Assembly (NCBI RefSeq): GCF_002904295.1
Contig: NZ_PPHG01000087.1
Span: 185,295 to 249,294 of the forward strand
Direction: 5' to 3'
Length of the DNA: 64,000 nucleotides
From: Amycolatopsis sp. CA-128772
Lineage (GTDB): Bacteria; Actinomycetota; Actinomycetes; Mycobacteriales; Pseudonocardiaceae
The notes under the pieces are model-generated. The model was given only the letters and a program-made list of their open reading frames with translations. It ran no database searches and had not been told where the DNA came from. The translations under genes and the position numbers were made by a program. This document shows, piece after piece, positions 41,227 to 49,492 of this stretch; positions within the stretch are counted from its first letter, which is position 1; every line of letters starts with the position of its first letter.

Positions 41227-42690
41227 ATGGCTACTGACGCATCCCGGCCGGACCCGCCCACGCGCTTCGGCGCCCGGCGCTGGCTCCTCCTCATCATGCT
41301 CTGCGCATCGCAGTTCATGGTCGCGCTCGACTTTTCGATCGTCAGCGTGGCCCTGCCCGCCATCGGGCGTGACCTCGGCTTCACCTCCACCGCGGACCTG
41401 CAGTGGGTGATGACGGCCTTCATCCTGTTCATCGCCGGGTTCCTGCTGCTGTTCGGGCGGGCGTCCGACCTGTTCGGCCGCCGCCGGCTGTTCCTCATCG
41501 GCGTCGCGCTGTTCACGGTGTTCTCGCTCGCCGGCGGCCTCGCCGAAACGCCGTGGCTGCTCATCCTGGCCCGCGCCGGCCAGGGCATCGGCGCGGCGAT
41601 GGTCGGCCCGTCGGCGATGTCGCTGCTGACGACGTCCTTCCGCGAGGGCCCGGAACGCCAGAAGGCGCTCAGCGTCAACGGCGCGGTCCTGATGCTCGGC
41701 TTCATCGTCGGCGTGATCAGCGGTGGCATCATCACCGGCGCCCTCAGCTGGCGCTGGACCATGCTGCTGCTGGCGATCATCGGCGCCGTCGTGTTCGTCG
41801 CCGCGATCGCGCTGCTGGAGGAGAGCAAGGACGCGAACGCCGCCCGGCTCGACGTGCCCGGCGCGGTGCTCGCGACGGCCGGCATCCTGGCGCTCGTCTA
41901 CGGCATCTCGACCGGCGACAGCGCCGGCTGGGGCAGCCCGGCGACGATCGGCACGCTCGCCGCCGGGGTGGTGTTCCTCGGCCTGTTCCTCTACGCCGAG
42001 GCGAAACACCCGGCCCCGCTGGCGCCGCTGGACGTCCTGCGGCGGCGGTCGGTGAAGTGGGGCGGCCTGGCCGGGTTCATCACGTTCGGCATGTGCGGCG
42101 GCGCGACCGTGCTCGAGACGCTCTACATGCAGGACGTGCTGGGCTACAGCCCGATGCGCACCGGCCTGTCGCTGATCCCCCTCGGCGGCTCCGCGGTGAT
42201 CGGCGGGCTCATCGGGAACAGGACGATCGGCGCGCTCGGCGTGCCGCGCGCGCTCGTCTGCGGGCTGCTGCTGCAGGCGGTGTCGACCGGCCTGATGGTG
42301 CTGCTGCCCCAGAGCGGCAACTTCACGCTGCTGGTGCTGACCAACATCGGCCTCGGCTTCGGCCACGTGACGGCGGTCATCGCGTTCAACATCACGGTGA
42401 CGTCCGGGCTGCCGGACGACAAGCAGGGCCTGGCCGGCGGCCTGGCGCAGACGGCGCAGCAGCTGGGCAGCGCGGTGTGGCTGCCGGTGCTCGCGGCGGT
42501 GGTCACGGCCCGCACGGCGAGCCTGCAGGTCACCGGCGACACGGTGGCGGCCACGACGAGCGGCCTGCACGCGGGCCTGCTGACCGCGGCCCTGATCGCG
42601 CTGTTCGGCGCGGCGGTGGCCACGATCTTCCTGCGCGGCCGCCGGACCGCGACCGCAACGGTCCCGGTCCCTGCGGGCGTCAACGACTGA
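41227..42690 (+). CDS. MFS drug/metabolite exporter (DHA2, 14-helix type)
   Basis: This 487-residue transporter fits the DHA2 proton antiporters: MVALDFSIVSVALPAIGRDLGF (motif with the TM1 Asp), LFGRASDLFGRRRLFLIG (motif A), ILARAGQGIGAAMVGPSAMSLL (motif B region) and VNGAVLMLGFIVGVISGGIITGALSWRWTMLLLAI (motif C region). About fourteen hydrophobic segments can be counted. It probably exports the product of the adjacent tryptophan-related cluster or a toxic compound. The ATG at 41227 is chosen; an upstream frame start at 41119 overlaps the regulatory dyad. Confidence 0.93.
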   Translation: MATDASRPDPPTRFGARRWLLLIMLCASQFMVALDFSIVSVALPAIGRDLGFTSTADLQWVMTAFILFIAGFLLLFGRASDLFGRRRLFLIGVALFTVFSLAGGLAETPWLLILARAGQGIGAAMVGPSAMSLLTTSFREGPERQKALSVNGAVLMLGFIVGVISGGIITGALSWRWTMLLLAIIGAVVFVAAIALLEESKDANAARLDVPGAVLATAGILALVYGISTGDSAGWGSPATIGTLAAGVVFLGLFLYAEAKHPAPLAPLDVLRRRSVKWGGLAGFITFGMCGGATVLETLYMQDVLGYSPMRTGLSLIPLGGSAVIGGLIGNRTIGALGVPRALVCGLLLQAVSTGLMVLLPQSGNFTLLVLTNIGLGFGHVTAVIAFNITVTSGLPDDKQGLAGGLAQTAQQLGSAVWLPVLAAVVTARTASLQVTGDTVAATTSGLHAGLLTAALIALFGAAVATIFLRGRRTATATVPVPAGVND

Positions 42691-42708
42691 GCCGATCACC
42701 CCCCGAGC

Positions 42709-42746
42709 AGGCGCCCGCCGGTCTTCCCAGGGACCGGCGGGCGCCT
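42709..42746. terminator. bidirectional terminator after the MFS gene
   Basis: A perfect 15-bp stem (42709-42723 with 42732-42746) with an 8-base loop and CCTTCTTT after it separates convergent genes ending at 42690 and 42780. Confidence 0.85.
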
Positions 42747-42779
42747 CCTTCTTTGCCTGGGGAGGTGGGAAAGCAGCAG

Positions 42780-43961
42780 TCAGCCGGCCCCCGCCGCCCG
42801 GAGCACGCCCTCCCGGCACACGCCGACCACCCGCCGGGTCGCTTCGATCTCGGCCAGCGGGTTGCCTGCCACCAGGACCAGGTCCGCCCTCTTCCCCACC
42901 ACGATCTCCCCGCGGTCCGCGAGCCCGAACCGCCGGGCCGGGGCCGAGGTCGCCGCCACCAGGGCCGCCCGTGGTGTCAGCCCCGCGTCGACCAGCAGCT
43001 CCAGTTCCCGGTGCAGGCTCAGCCCGTGCGCGGTGCCGGGCGCGCCGGCGTCCGTCCCGGCCAGCACACACACTCCCGCCCTGGCCAGCGGCGCCACGAT
43101 CTCCGCGGCGTACTCGGCCGCATACCCGTCGGCCGCCGACGGGGCCATCGGGGCCGCCAGATTCGCCAGTGCCGCCGCGTCCAGCGCCCGCGCCGCTTCC
43201 GGCCCGCAAGTGCCCGGCCGCCCGCAGAAGGACTCCAGCACCGTCAGCGTCGGCACCACGAAGACGTCCCGTGCCGCCAGTTCCGCGACGAACTCGCGAC
43301 CGGGCGGCCGGTCGAACGGCAGGTGCGCCAGCCCGTCGGCCCCGGCGCGCACCGCCTCCAGCGCCGATCGCACGTCCGTCGCGTGCACCACCGCGAGCAG
43401 CCCGCGTTCGTGCGCCGCCGCGACCAGCGCCGCCACGGCGTCCGCGGTCAGCGACGGCCGGTGCCCCTCGCCCGGCACCGAGGACGCGAACACCTTCAGG
43501 TAGTCCGATCCCTCGGCCACGCGCGCCGCGACGAACGCCGGCGCGTCCGACGGCGAGGCCAGCGCCGGGAACGGCCCGAACAGTCCGTGGTGGACGAGCT
43601 GGGCCGGGTGGCCGCCGGGTGCGGTGGCGCCGATGCCCGCCGACCGGACGTCCGAGACCGCCCCGCCGCGAGCGGCCTGCGCCCGGACCGCCCGCAGCAC
43701 CGCCGGGTCGGCGAACATGTCGAGCTGCGTGGTGACGCCGAACGCGAAGCCGTGCCGCAGCCCGGGAAGCGTGATGTGCACGTGCGCGTCGATCAGGCCG
43801 GGCAGCAGCGTCCGGCCCGCGCCCGGGACGACGTCCGCGCCGGACGCCGGCAGGTCGTCGCCGAGCGCGGCGATCCGGCCGGCGTCGACGAGCACGCTCG
43901 TCCGGGGGCGCACGTCGTGGCCGTCGAACAGCCGGATGTCGCGGAACAGCACGGGCGGCAC
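42780..43961 (-). CDS. amidohydrolase-superfamily enzyme
   Basis: This 393-residue metal-dependent hydrolase has the composite start (LFRDIRLFDGHDVRPRTSVLVDAGRIAALG), metal ligands in LLPGLIDAHVHI, VVHATDVRSAL and LAHLPF, the Asp in VLAGTDAGAPGT, and a C-terminal GEIVVGKRADLVLVAGNPL. This is the imidazolonepropionase/prolidase-like branch, which opens cyclic amides or deaminates. The GTG at 43961 follows GGAGG. A terminator at 43986 separates it from the EthD gene upstream, so it has its own unit or weak read-through. The substrate is unknown; an N-formyl or lactam intermediate is conceivable. Confidence 0.9.
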   Translation of the reverse strand: MPPVLFRDIRLFDGHDVRPRTSVLVDAGRIAALGDDLPASGADVVPGAGRTLLPGLIDAHVHITLPGLRHGFAFGVTTQLDMFADPAVLRAVRAQAARGGAVSDVRSAGIGATAPGGHPAQLVHHGLFGPFPALASPSDAPAFVAARVAEGSDYLKVFASSVPGEGHRPSLTADAVAALVAAAHERGLLAVVHATDVRSALEAVRAGADGLAHLPFDRPPGREFVAELAARDVFVVPTLTVLESFCGRPGTCGPEAARALDAAALANLAAPMAPSAADGYAAEYAAEIVAPLARAGVCVLAGTDAGAPGTAHGLSLHRELELLVDAGLTPRAALVAATSAPARRFGLADRGEIVVGKRADLVLVAGNPLAEIEATRRVVGVCREGVLRAAGAG

Positions 43962-43985
43962 GGGAACCTCCTCGCGGCACGGGAA

Positions 43986-44011
43986 GGCCGCCGTCCGGCG
44001 GGACGGCGGCC
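43986..44011 (-). terminator. terminator downstream of the EthD-like gene
   Basis: An 11-bp perfect stem (43986-43996 with 44001-44011) with a GGCG loop lies 16 bp beyond the stop of the minus-strand EthD-like gene. Confidence 0.75.
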
Positions 44012-44027
44012 TCGAAGGATCCGGGGT

Positions 44028-44714
44028 CTAGCGCGGCTCGGGGCCGATGATCCAGTGCTCCCGGACGACCATCTCGTGCACGTACCGCGGCTCCACAAGG
44101 GACAGCAGCTCTTCGTGGGCCCGCTGGTACGCCGGCGACTCCAGCGCGGCGGCGAGAGCGTCGGTGTCGTCGAACCACAGCTGCTGCGCCGCGTCCAGCA
44201 GCGCCTCGCCGACGCCGTAGTAGCCGTCGCGGGTGGTGCCCTGCAGGTACCGGCGCAGGCCGGGGACCTCGGCGGCGAGGTCGGCGTACTTGCCCCGCAG
44301 CCGCTCGCGGAATTCGGCCAGCGGCAGCCCTTCGCGGCGCTTGACCAGCTGGATCAGCTTGACACCGCCCGCGTCGGCCGGGCCCGGGACGACCTCGTGC
44401 GCGTCGGTGTCGAGGACGACCGAGCGCCAGAACGCGGCCCACCGCGGCTCGTCGAGCCGGGCGCCGTTCAGGAACTCGTCGGTCTGCAGCGAGGCCAGCT
44501 GCTCCTCGTCGTTGGCCAGCCAGATCTCCGCGACCCCGCTCCACATCGGATCCTCGGGCTCCGGCCCGAACGGGATCCGCGTGTCGATCAGGTACTTCCG
44601 GATCTGCGGGATCTTGGCGGCGTACCGGACCGCGTGCTCTTCGACCCAGTAGCGCTGGAACTCCTGCTCGCTCATGCCCGGCTTGGGATGGGCGAAGATC
44701 AGTTGGTGGATCAT
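44028..44714 (-). CDS. EthD-domain protein, two tandem ferredoxin-like domains
   Basis: This 228-residue protein carries two EthD/dimeric alpha-beta barrel domains: residues 1-110 (MIHQLIFAHPKPGMSEQEFQRYWVEEHAVRYAAKIPQIRKYLIDTRIPF) and 113-220 (VKLIQLVKRREGLPLAEFRERLRGKYADLAAEVPGLRRYLQGTTRDGYYGVGEALLDAAQQLWFDDTDALAAALESPAY). Such folds serve as cofactor-free oxygenases, cyclases and isomerases in aromatic pathways. GGGAG precedes the ATG. It is divergent from the SDR gene and shares its promoter region, so it belongs to the cluster. Confidence 0.87.
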   Translation of the reverse strand: MIHQLIFAHPKPGMSEQEFQRYWVEEHAVRYAAKIPQIRKYLIDTRIPFGPEPEDPMWSGVAEIWLANDEEQLASLQTDEFLNGARLDEPRWAAFWRSVVLDTDAHEVVPGPADAGGVKLIQLVKRREGLPLAEFRERLRGKYADLAAEVPGLRRYLQGTTRDGYYGVGEALLDAAQQLWFDDTDALAAALESPAYQRAHEELLSLVEPRYVHEMVVREHWIIGPEPR

Positions 44715-44778
44715 GCGGTGCTCCCTTGTCGGTGCGCGTGGTGACCGGATCCCATGGCACCGCGGGCCGCGCGCGGGC

Positions 44779-44809
44779 GGCAAGGGCGCCGCGGGCACTC
44801 CCCCAAGTC
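44779..44809 (+). promoter_or_regulatory. cluster promoter element, copy 1
   Basis: GGCAAGG-N10-CACT-N5-AAGTC lies in the 165-bp divergent gap between EthD-like and SDR genes. It aligns at identical spacing with 53597-53627, and the upstream words GG(A/T)TCCCA and CACCGCGG also recur. Likely the binding site of a shared regulator; none is encoded within the cluster. Confidence 0.6.
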
Positions 44810-44879
44810 GGCCCGCGACCGCACGAAGTAGCCGCCGGATCCGTGCGGCCACTCCGGTTCCGCCGTGAGAATCCCTGGC

Positions 44880-45674
44880 ATGGCTGGACGTGGAGTGCTC
44901 GTCACCGGCGGCTCGAGTGGCCTGGGCGAAGCGATGGTGCGCAGGTTCGCGCTCGGCGGCGACCGGGTCTGGTTCACCTACCGGTCCCATCCGGACGCGG
45001 CCGCGCGGCTGGTCGCCGAAGTGGCGGCGTTCGGCGGCAAGGCCGAGGCGTTCGAGCTGGACCAGGGCGACGCGGGCAGCCACCGGCGGCTGCTCGAGCG
45101 CGTCCACGGCCCGGTGGACGTCCTGGTCAACAACGCCGCGGTCGGCACCAAGACCGTCGAAAACCTCGTCGACGGCCCGGTCGAGCAGCGCGACGAGGCG
45201 TTCCTGCGGGTCAACAGCGTCGGTCCACTGTGGATGATCCGGGCGCTGCTGCCGGCCATGCTGGACCGCGGCTACGGCAAGATCGTCAACGTCTGCAGCG
45301 TCGGCGGCGGGATCGCCACCTTCCCCGCGTTCGACATCGCCGACGGGATGAGCAAGGCGGCGCTGGCCTACCTGACCCGGCACCTCGCCGCGCAGCTCGT
45401 GCACGACCCGGTGCACGTCTTCGCGATCTGCCCCGGCGCGACGCACACGCCGATGCTGCGCGCGAGCCTGCTCGACGCGCTGAGCGAGCCGCACCTGGCC
45501 GAGCTGACCCGCCGGCTGCCCGGCGGCCGGCTGCTCGATCCGGCCGAGCTCGCCGAGCTGACCTGGTGGCTGTGCGAGGAACCGGCGGCGCTGCTGCACG
45601 GCGCGGTGCTGGACGCCTCGCGCGGCCTCGGCGTGCACCCCGGCCTGGTCACCGGCCCGGAAGCGGGTTGCTGA
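44880..45674 (+). CDS. SDR-family oxidoreductase with Asp in place of the catalytic Tyr
   Basis: This 264-residue Rossmann protein has VLVTGGSSGLGEAM (cofactor TGxxxGxG), VDVLVNNAAVG and IVNVCSVGGG with Ser140. The active-site YxxxK reads D155-GMS-K159, so the usual Tyr is absent while Lys is kept. It may bind NAD(P) but act as a dehydratase, or be a redox-silent partner. The ATG at 44880 has a weak ribosome site; GTG at 44865 is an alternative. Its stop shares one base with the aminotransferase ATG (TGATG). It is the first gene of SDR-aminotransferase-diiron oxygenase-TDO. Confidence 0.87.
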   Translation: MAGRGVLVTGGSSGLGEAMVRRFALGGDRVWFTYRSHPDAAARLVAEVAAFGGKAEAFELDQGDAGSHRRLLERVHGPVDVLVNNAAVGTKTVENLVDGPVEQRDEAFLRVNSVGPLWMIRALLPAMLDRGYGKIVNVCSVGGGIATFPAFDIADGMSKAALAYLTRHLAAQLVHDPVHVFAICPGATHTPMLRASLLDALSEPHLAELTRRLPGGRLLDPAELAELTWWLCEEPAALLHGAVLDASRGLGVHPGLVTGPEAGC

Positions 45675-46891
45675 TGGTGGCCAAGCGCGCGGCCGCGCTG
45701 GCCGGGCGCGTTCCGGCGATCGCCGCGGCCCACCTGCGCGCCGAAGCGGACCCCTACCACCCGGTGACCAACCCCGGCGGCTTCCTCAACCTGGGCACCG
45801 CGGAGAACCGGCTCGTCTGGGACCTGCTGGCCGGCCGCGTCACGGCGCCGCGGCGGCTGACCCCGGCCGACGTCCGGTACGGCCCGCTGCACGGCACGCG
45901 CAAGCTGCGCGAAGCGACCGCCGCGCAGCTCTCCCGCCTCCTGCTCACCGCGGTGGACGCCGACGAGCTGGTGGTCGTCAGCGGGGCCAGCGCCGCCCTC
46001 GACATCGCCGCGAGCGTGCTGTGCGACCCCGGTGACGCCGTCGTCGTGCCCGCGCCCTACTACGGCGCGCTCGAGGTGCTGCTCACGGCCCGGTCCGGGG
46101 CCCGGCTGCTGCCGGCGCCGATGCGGGCGGCGGACGGCTTCCGGCTCGATCCGGCCGTCGTGGCGGAGACCGTGACGGCCGCGCGCCGCCGCGGTGAGAC
46201 CGTGCGGGCGCTGGTGCTGACGTCCCCGGACAACCCGACCGGCCGGGTGCACCCGGCCGGCGTGCTGCGCGAGCTGCTCGCCGTCGCCGCGCGGCTGGAC
46301 CTCGACGTCGTCGCCGACGAGATCTACGCCGGGTCGGTGTTCGGTGCCACGCCGTTCACCAGCGTGCTCGACGGCGGCCCGCGCGTGCACGTCGTCTGGG
46401 GGTTCGCCAAGGACTTCGGGTTGCCGGGGCTCAAGGTCGGTGCGCTGTGCAGCAGCGATCCCGAGGTGCTCGCCGCGGCCCGCGCCTTGGCCTATTTCGC
46501 GCCGGTGTCGAGCGACACGCAGGCGCTGCTGGCCGGGCTGCTCACCGACGGCGACTGGGTGCGCGGCTACCTCGACGGCTCCCGCGCCCGGCTGGCCGCG
46601 GCCTACGCGGGCGTCACGGCCGCGCTGGCCGAGGCGGGTGTCCCGTACGTGCCGGCGGGCGCGGGGTTCTCGGTGTGGCTGGACCTCCGCGCCTGGCTGG
46701 CGGAACCGGGCACCCCGGGCGAGCACGAGCTGTGGCGGCGGATCCTGGACGCGGCGCGGGTGAACATCCTGCCCGGGTCGGCGTTCGGCGCCCCGGAACC
46801 GGGCTGGTTCCGGCTCTGCTTCGCCACCGACGCGGCACTGGTGCGCGAAGCCGTCCGACGCCTCGGCGCGCTCCCGCGGGTTCCGCGATGA
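45674..46891 (+). CDS. PLP-dependent class I/II aminotransferase (ACC-synthase-like branch)
   Basis: This 405-residue fold-type I enzyme contains NLGTAENRLVWDLL, VSGASAALDIAASVLCDPGDAVVVPAPYYGAL, LVLTSPDNPTGRVHPAGVL, DVVADEIYAGSVFG and the Schiff-base lysine in VWGFAKDFGLPGLKVGALCSSD. The NxGxAEN and YYG elements are those of the ACC-synthase-like subgroup found in secondary metabolism. In this cluster the likely amino-acid substrate is tryptophan, kynurenine or a hydroxylated kynurenine; transamination of kynurenine would cyclise to a quinoline. It is overlapped at both ends by its neighbours. Confidence 0.9.
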   Translation: MVAKRAAALAGRVPAIAAAHLRAEADPYHPVTNPGGFLNLGTAENRLVWDLLAGRVTAPRRLTPADVRYGPLHGTRKLREATAAQLSRLLLTAVDADELVVVSGASAALDIAASVLCDPGDAVVVPAPYYGALEVLLTARSGARLLPAPMRAADGFRLDPAVVAETVTAARRRGETVRALVLTSPDNPTGRVHPAGVLRELLAVAARLDLDVVADEIYAGSVFGATPFTSVLDGGPRVHVVWGFAKDFGLPGLKVGALCSSDPEVLAAARALAYFAPVSSDTQALLAGLLTDGDWVRGYLDGSRARLAAAYAGVTAALAEAGVPYVPAGAGFSVWLDLRAWLAEPGTPGEHELWRRILDAARVNILPGSAFGAPEPGWFRLCFATDAALVREAVRRLGALPRVPR

Positions 46892-47817
46892 GCCGCGGCC
46901 CGCTCGACGGCTGGTACGAAGCCGCCGGGGTGCGTACCGGCGTCCGGCGGATGCTGCACGACGAGTCCGACGCCGGCAAGGTGTTCTTCCCGGAGCGGCT
47001 GGTGCCGTACCTGGCGCACGAAGCCGTGGCGGGCCTTCCGGCGTCGCGGCGGCGCGAGCTGGCCGTCCGGCACCTGTACCAGTTCCTGCTGTCCACGACG
47101 CACCTGGAGACCCGGGTGGTCAACCGCGGCGCCGAGCTGATCGCCGACGACCGCTGCGGTGTCCCGCTGGCCACGCGGACCCGGCTGGACGCGTTCAAGG
47201 TGTACTGCGACGAGGGTTACCACTCGCTCTACAGCCTCGACCTGGCCGACCAGGTGGCGGCCACGACCGGGATCGCCATCCCCCGCTGGGACTACGGCGG
47301 GTTCGTCGCGCAGCTCGGTGCCGTGGCGGCGGAGTCGTTGCGGGCGTACCCGGCGCTCGCGCCGCTGCTGCAGACCGTGGTGTTCGAAACGCTCGTCACC
47401 AGCATCCTCAACGAGGTTCCGGCCGACGCCGGGGTCGTCACCACGGTCCGCGACCTGGTCCGCGACCACGCGAAGGACGAAGGCCGCCACCACCGGTTCT
47501 TCACGGCGTTCTTCCACGAGCTGTGGCACGGCCTGGACGGCGGCACCCGGGCGGCGGTCGCGGTCGCGCTGCCGGAGCTGATGAAGAGCTGCCTGGTCTG
47601 GGACGTCGCGCCGGTGCGCTCGTCGCTGCGGCTGGCCGGGCTGGACGCGGCGACGGCGGCCGCGGTCGCCGACGACTGCTACCGCGGCGACGACGAACGG
47701 TTCCGCACGATCTGCCGCGCTTCGCTGCGGATGTGCGCGTCGGCGGGGGTGTTCGAGGTGCCGGGAGCGGTGGACGCCTTCGTGGCGCACGGGCTGCTCA
47801 CCGGGGAGGAGTTCTGA
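46888..47817 (+). CDS. AurF-like diiron N-oxygenase
   Basis: This 309-residue helical protein carries the metal pattern of the p-aminobenzoate N-oxygenase (AurF/CmlI) family: HLETRVVNRGAELI, YCDEGYHSLYS, VVFETLVTSIL and RDHAKDEGRHHRFFTAFFHEL, i.e. the Glu and ExxH sets plus extra His. AurF-type enzymes oxidise aromatic amines through hydroxylamines to nitroso or nitro groups. In the cluster the amine could be the aniline of kynurenine or anthranilate. ATGA overlap links it to the aminotransferase, TGATG to the tryptophan dioxygenase. Confidence 0.88.
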   Translation: MSRGPLDGWYEAAGVRTGVRRMLHDESDAGKVFFPERLVPYLAHEAVAGLPASRRRELAVRHLYQFLLSTTHLETRVVNRGAELIADDRCGVPLATRTRLDAFKVYCDEGYHSLYSLDLADQVAATTGIAIPRWDYGGFVAQLGAVAAESLRAYPALAPLLQTVVFETLVTSILNEVPADAGVVTTVRDLVRDHAKDEGRHHRFFTAFFHELWHGLDGGTRAAVAVALPELMKSCLVWDVAPVRSSLRLAGLDAATAAAVADDCYRGDDERFRTICRASLRMCASAGVFEVPGAVDAFVAHGLLTGEEF

Positions 47818-48560
47818 TGCCGGGCTACGGGGACTACCTGGAGCTGCCCGCCCTGCTCGCGCTCCAGCGGCCGCTGGCGGGCCCGCGGGCGCGGGACGAG
47901 CTGCTGTTCGTGGTGGTGCACCAGGCGTTCGAGCTGTGGTTCAAGCAGCTGCTGTTCGAGCTCGAGGACGCGCGGGACCTGATGCTGACCGGCGAGGTGC
48001 ACCTGCCGCGCCGCCGGCTGGAGCGGGCGGTGGCGGTGCAGCGGATGCTGCTGGGCCAGTTCGACGTCCTGGACACGATGGCCCCGCAGGACTTCCAGCT
48101 GTTCCGCGGCGTGCTGGGCACGGGCAACGGCGGGCAGTCGGCCCAGTTCCGCGAGATCGCCCTGCTGTCGGGCGCCGCCCGGGAGGAGGGCACGCCCGAC
48201 CGCCCGTGGTATTCGGCGGCGGAGCAGGCCCGCCTCCGGCGGCGGGCGGCCGAGCCGACGCTCTGGGACGGTTACCTGGCCGTGCTGGAGAAGGCGGGCT
48301 TCGCGGTGGCGACGGAGGACGAACGGTTCGAGGCCTACACCCGGATCGCGGAGGCTCAGGAGTCGCTGTGGGAGCTGGCCGAAGCGCTCGTCGCGCACGA
48401 CCAGGCGTGGGCCGCGTGGCAGGGGCGGCACCTGCTGACGGTGCAGCGGCAGATCGGCCGCCGGCGGGGTACCGGCGGGACGACGGGGGCAGCCCACCTC
48501 AGCGGGCGGCGGGACGTGCGGTTCTACCCGGAGCTGTGGGAGCTGCGCGCACGGCTCTGA
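47817..48560 (+). CDS. tryptophan 2,3-dioxygenase
   Basis: This 247-residue heme dioxygenase opens the indole ring to N-formylkynurenine. The N-terminal motif ELLFVVVHQAFELWFKQLLFEL includes active-site His35; FRGVLGTGNGGQSAQFREIALLSG is the substrate loop; axial heme ligand His205 lies in GRHLLTVQRQIGRRRGTGGTTG. Length is slightly short (typical 260-290). It is the last of four overlapping genes. The next gene, on the other strand, is a formamidase-like esterase, the enzyme that would use its product. Confidence 0.95.
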   Translation: MPGYGDYLELPALLALQRPLAGPRARDELLFVVVHQAFELWFKQLLFELEDARDLMLTGEVHLPRRRLERAVAVQRMLLGQFDVLDTMAPQDFQLFRGVLGTGNGGQSAQFREIALLSGAAREEGTPDRPWYSAAEQARLRRRAAEPTLWDGYLAVLEKAGFAVATEDERFEAYTRIAEAQESLWELAEALVAHDQAWAAWQGRHLLTVQRQIGRRRGTGGTTGAAHLSGRRDVRFYPELWELRARL

Positions 48561-48654
48561 CGCTCCCGGCGCCCGCTCACCTCATCCGGCTGCGCCGGAA
48601 ATCCTCGCGCGGCGGCGGCGGCCGGCGGGGATCGCCGACGCCGGGCGCCCCCCA

Positions 48655-48682
48655 CCCGGCACTTTCACGTGAAAGTGCCGGG
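48655..48682. terminator. 28-bp perfect palindrome containing the esterase stop codon
   Basis: 14-bp arms 48655-48668 and 48669-48682 are exact reverse complements with no spacer. The stop codon of the minus-strand esterase (48665-48667) is inside. It should end both convergent transcripts (dioxygenase and esterase). Confidence 0.8.
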
Positions 48683-49492
48683 GTCGGACGTGAGCTGCGC
48701 GGCCACGGCGGCGCCCAGTGGCGTTGCCGGGTCGGTGAGGTCGTACGGCAGGTCGAAGTGGTTGCGGCCGGCGGCGACGAGGTCGGTGACGTCGGCGCCG
48801 GCCGCGGTCAGGGTGGCCGCCATTGCGGCGTGCTGCCGGATGAACTCGGCCGGCTCGTGTTCGCCGCGGGCCAGGATCACCGGCGGCAGCTCGGGCGGCA
48901 GCTTGCCGAGCGGGCTGTTCTCCCGCGCTTCGGCGACCGTCAGCCCGAGGGCGTCGTCGACGGACGAGCCGATCAGCGGTTCCAGCTCGTACAGGCCGCT
49001 CAGCAGCGTCACGCCGGCGACCGGGGCACCGCCGGGCAGCAGCGCCATGGCGGCCAGGTGCGCGCCGGCCGAGCTGCCCGCGAGGTGAATGCGGGCCGGG
49101 TCGACGCCGAGCGCCGGGGCGACGTGCGTCAGCAGGCGGACCGCGCGTCGCACCATCGCGGCCATCTCGCCGATCCGGTACGCCGGCGCCAGCCCGTAGC
49201 CGAGGGCGGCGAAGGCGACTCCCCGGTCGAGGAAGCCGGCGGCGGTGAAGGCGGCCTGGTGCCGGCCCGATTCCTGCCAGAAGCCACCGTGGACGAAGAC
49301 CACGAGCGGCGCTCGCGTGGCGCCCGGAACGGGGAAGAAGTCGAGGAGCTCGGGCTCGGCGGTGCCGTAGCGCAGGGTCCGGTGGCCCCGGGCCCGGGCG
49401 GCGGCGGTCCGTGCGGAGTACTCGCCGAGGTAGCGATCGAGGTCGGGGACCAGGCGGCCGGGGAGCAGCTCGTGGGGCGAGCACGCCGTCAT
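48665..49492 (-). CDS. alpha/beta-hydrolase, kynurenine formamidase-like
   Basis: This 275-residue esterase has the HGGFW oxyanion motif of kynurenine formamidases (VVFVHGGFWQESGRHQ), nucleophile elbow LAGSSAGAHLAAM and the His in AAGRNHFDLPYDL. The role would be removal of formyl from N-formylkynurenine made by the dioxygenase at 47817. It is the last gene of a minus-strand series (isomerase-like, heme protein, methyltransferase, esterase) coupled by ATGA to the methyltransferase. The annotation as formamidase rests on motif plus context. Confidence 0.87.
   Translation of the reverse strand: MTACSPHELLPGRLVPDLDRYLGEYSARTAAARARGHRTLRYGTAEPELLDFFPVPGATRAPLVVFVHGGFWQESGRHQAAFTAAGFLDRGVAFAALGYGLAPAYRIGEMAAMVRRAVRLLTHVAPALGVDPARIHLAGSSAGAHLAAMALLPGGAPVAGVTLLSGLYELEPLIGSSVDDALGLTVAEARENSPLGKLPPELPPVILARGEHEPAEFIRQHAAMAATLTAAGADVTDLVAAGRNHFDLPYDLTDPATPLGAAVAAQLTSDPGTFT

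Noticed and set aside
41185..44760. 1191-codon minus-strand open frame spanning the MFS, amidohydrolase and EthD genes
   Set aside because: Low-complexity Arg/Ala/Gly translation; it overlaps three genes with clear motifs in other frames.
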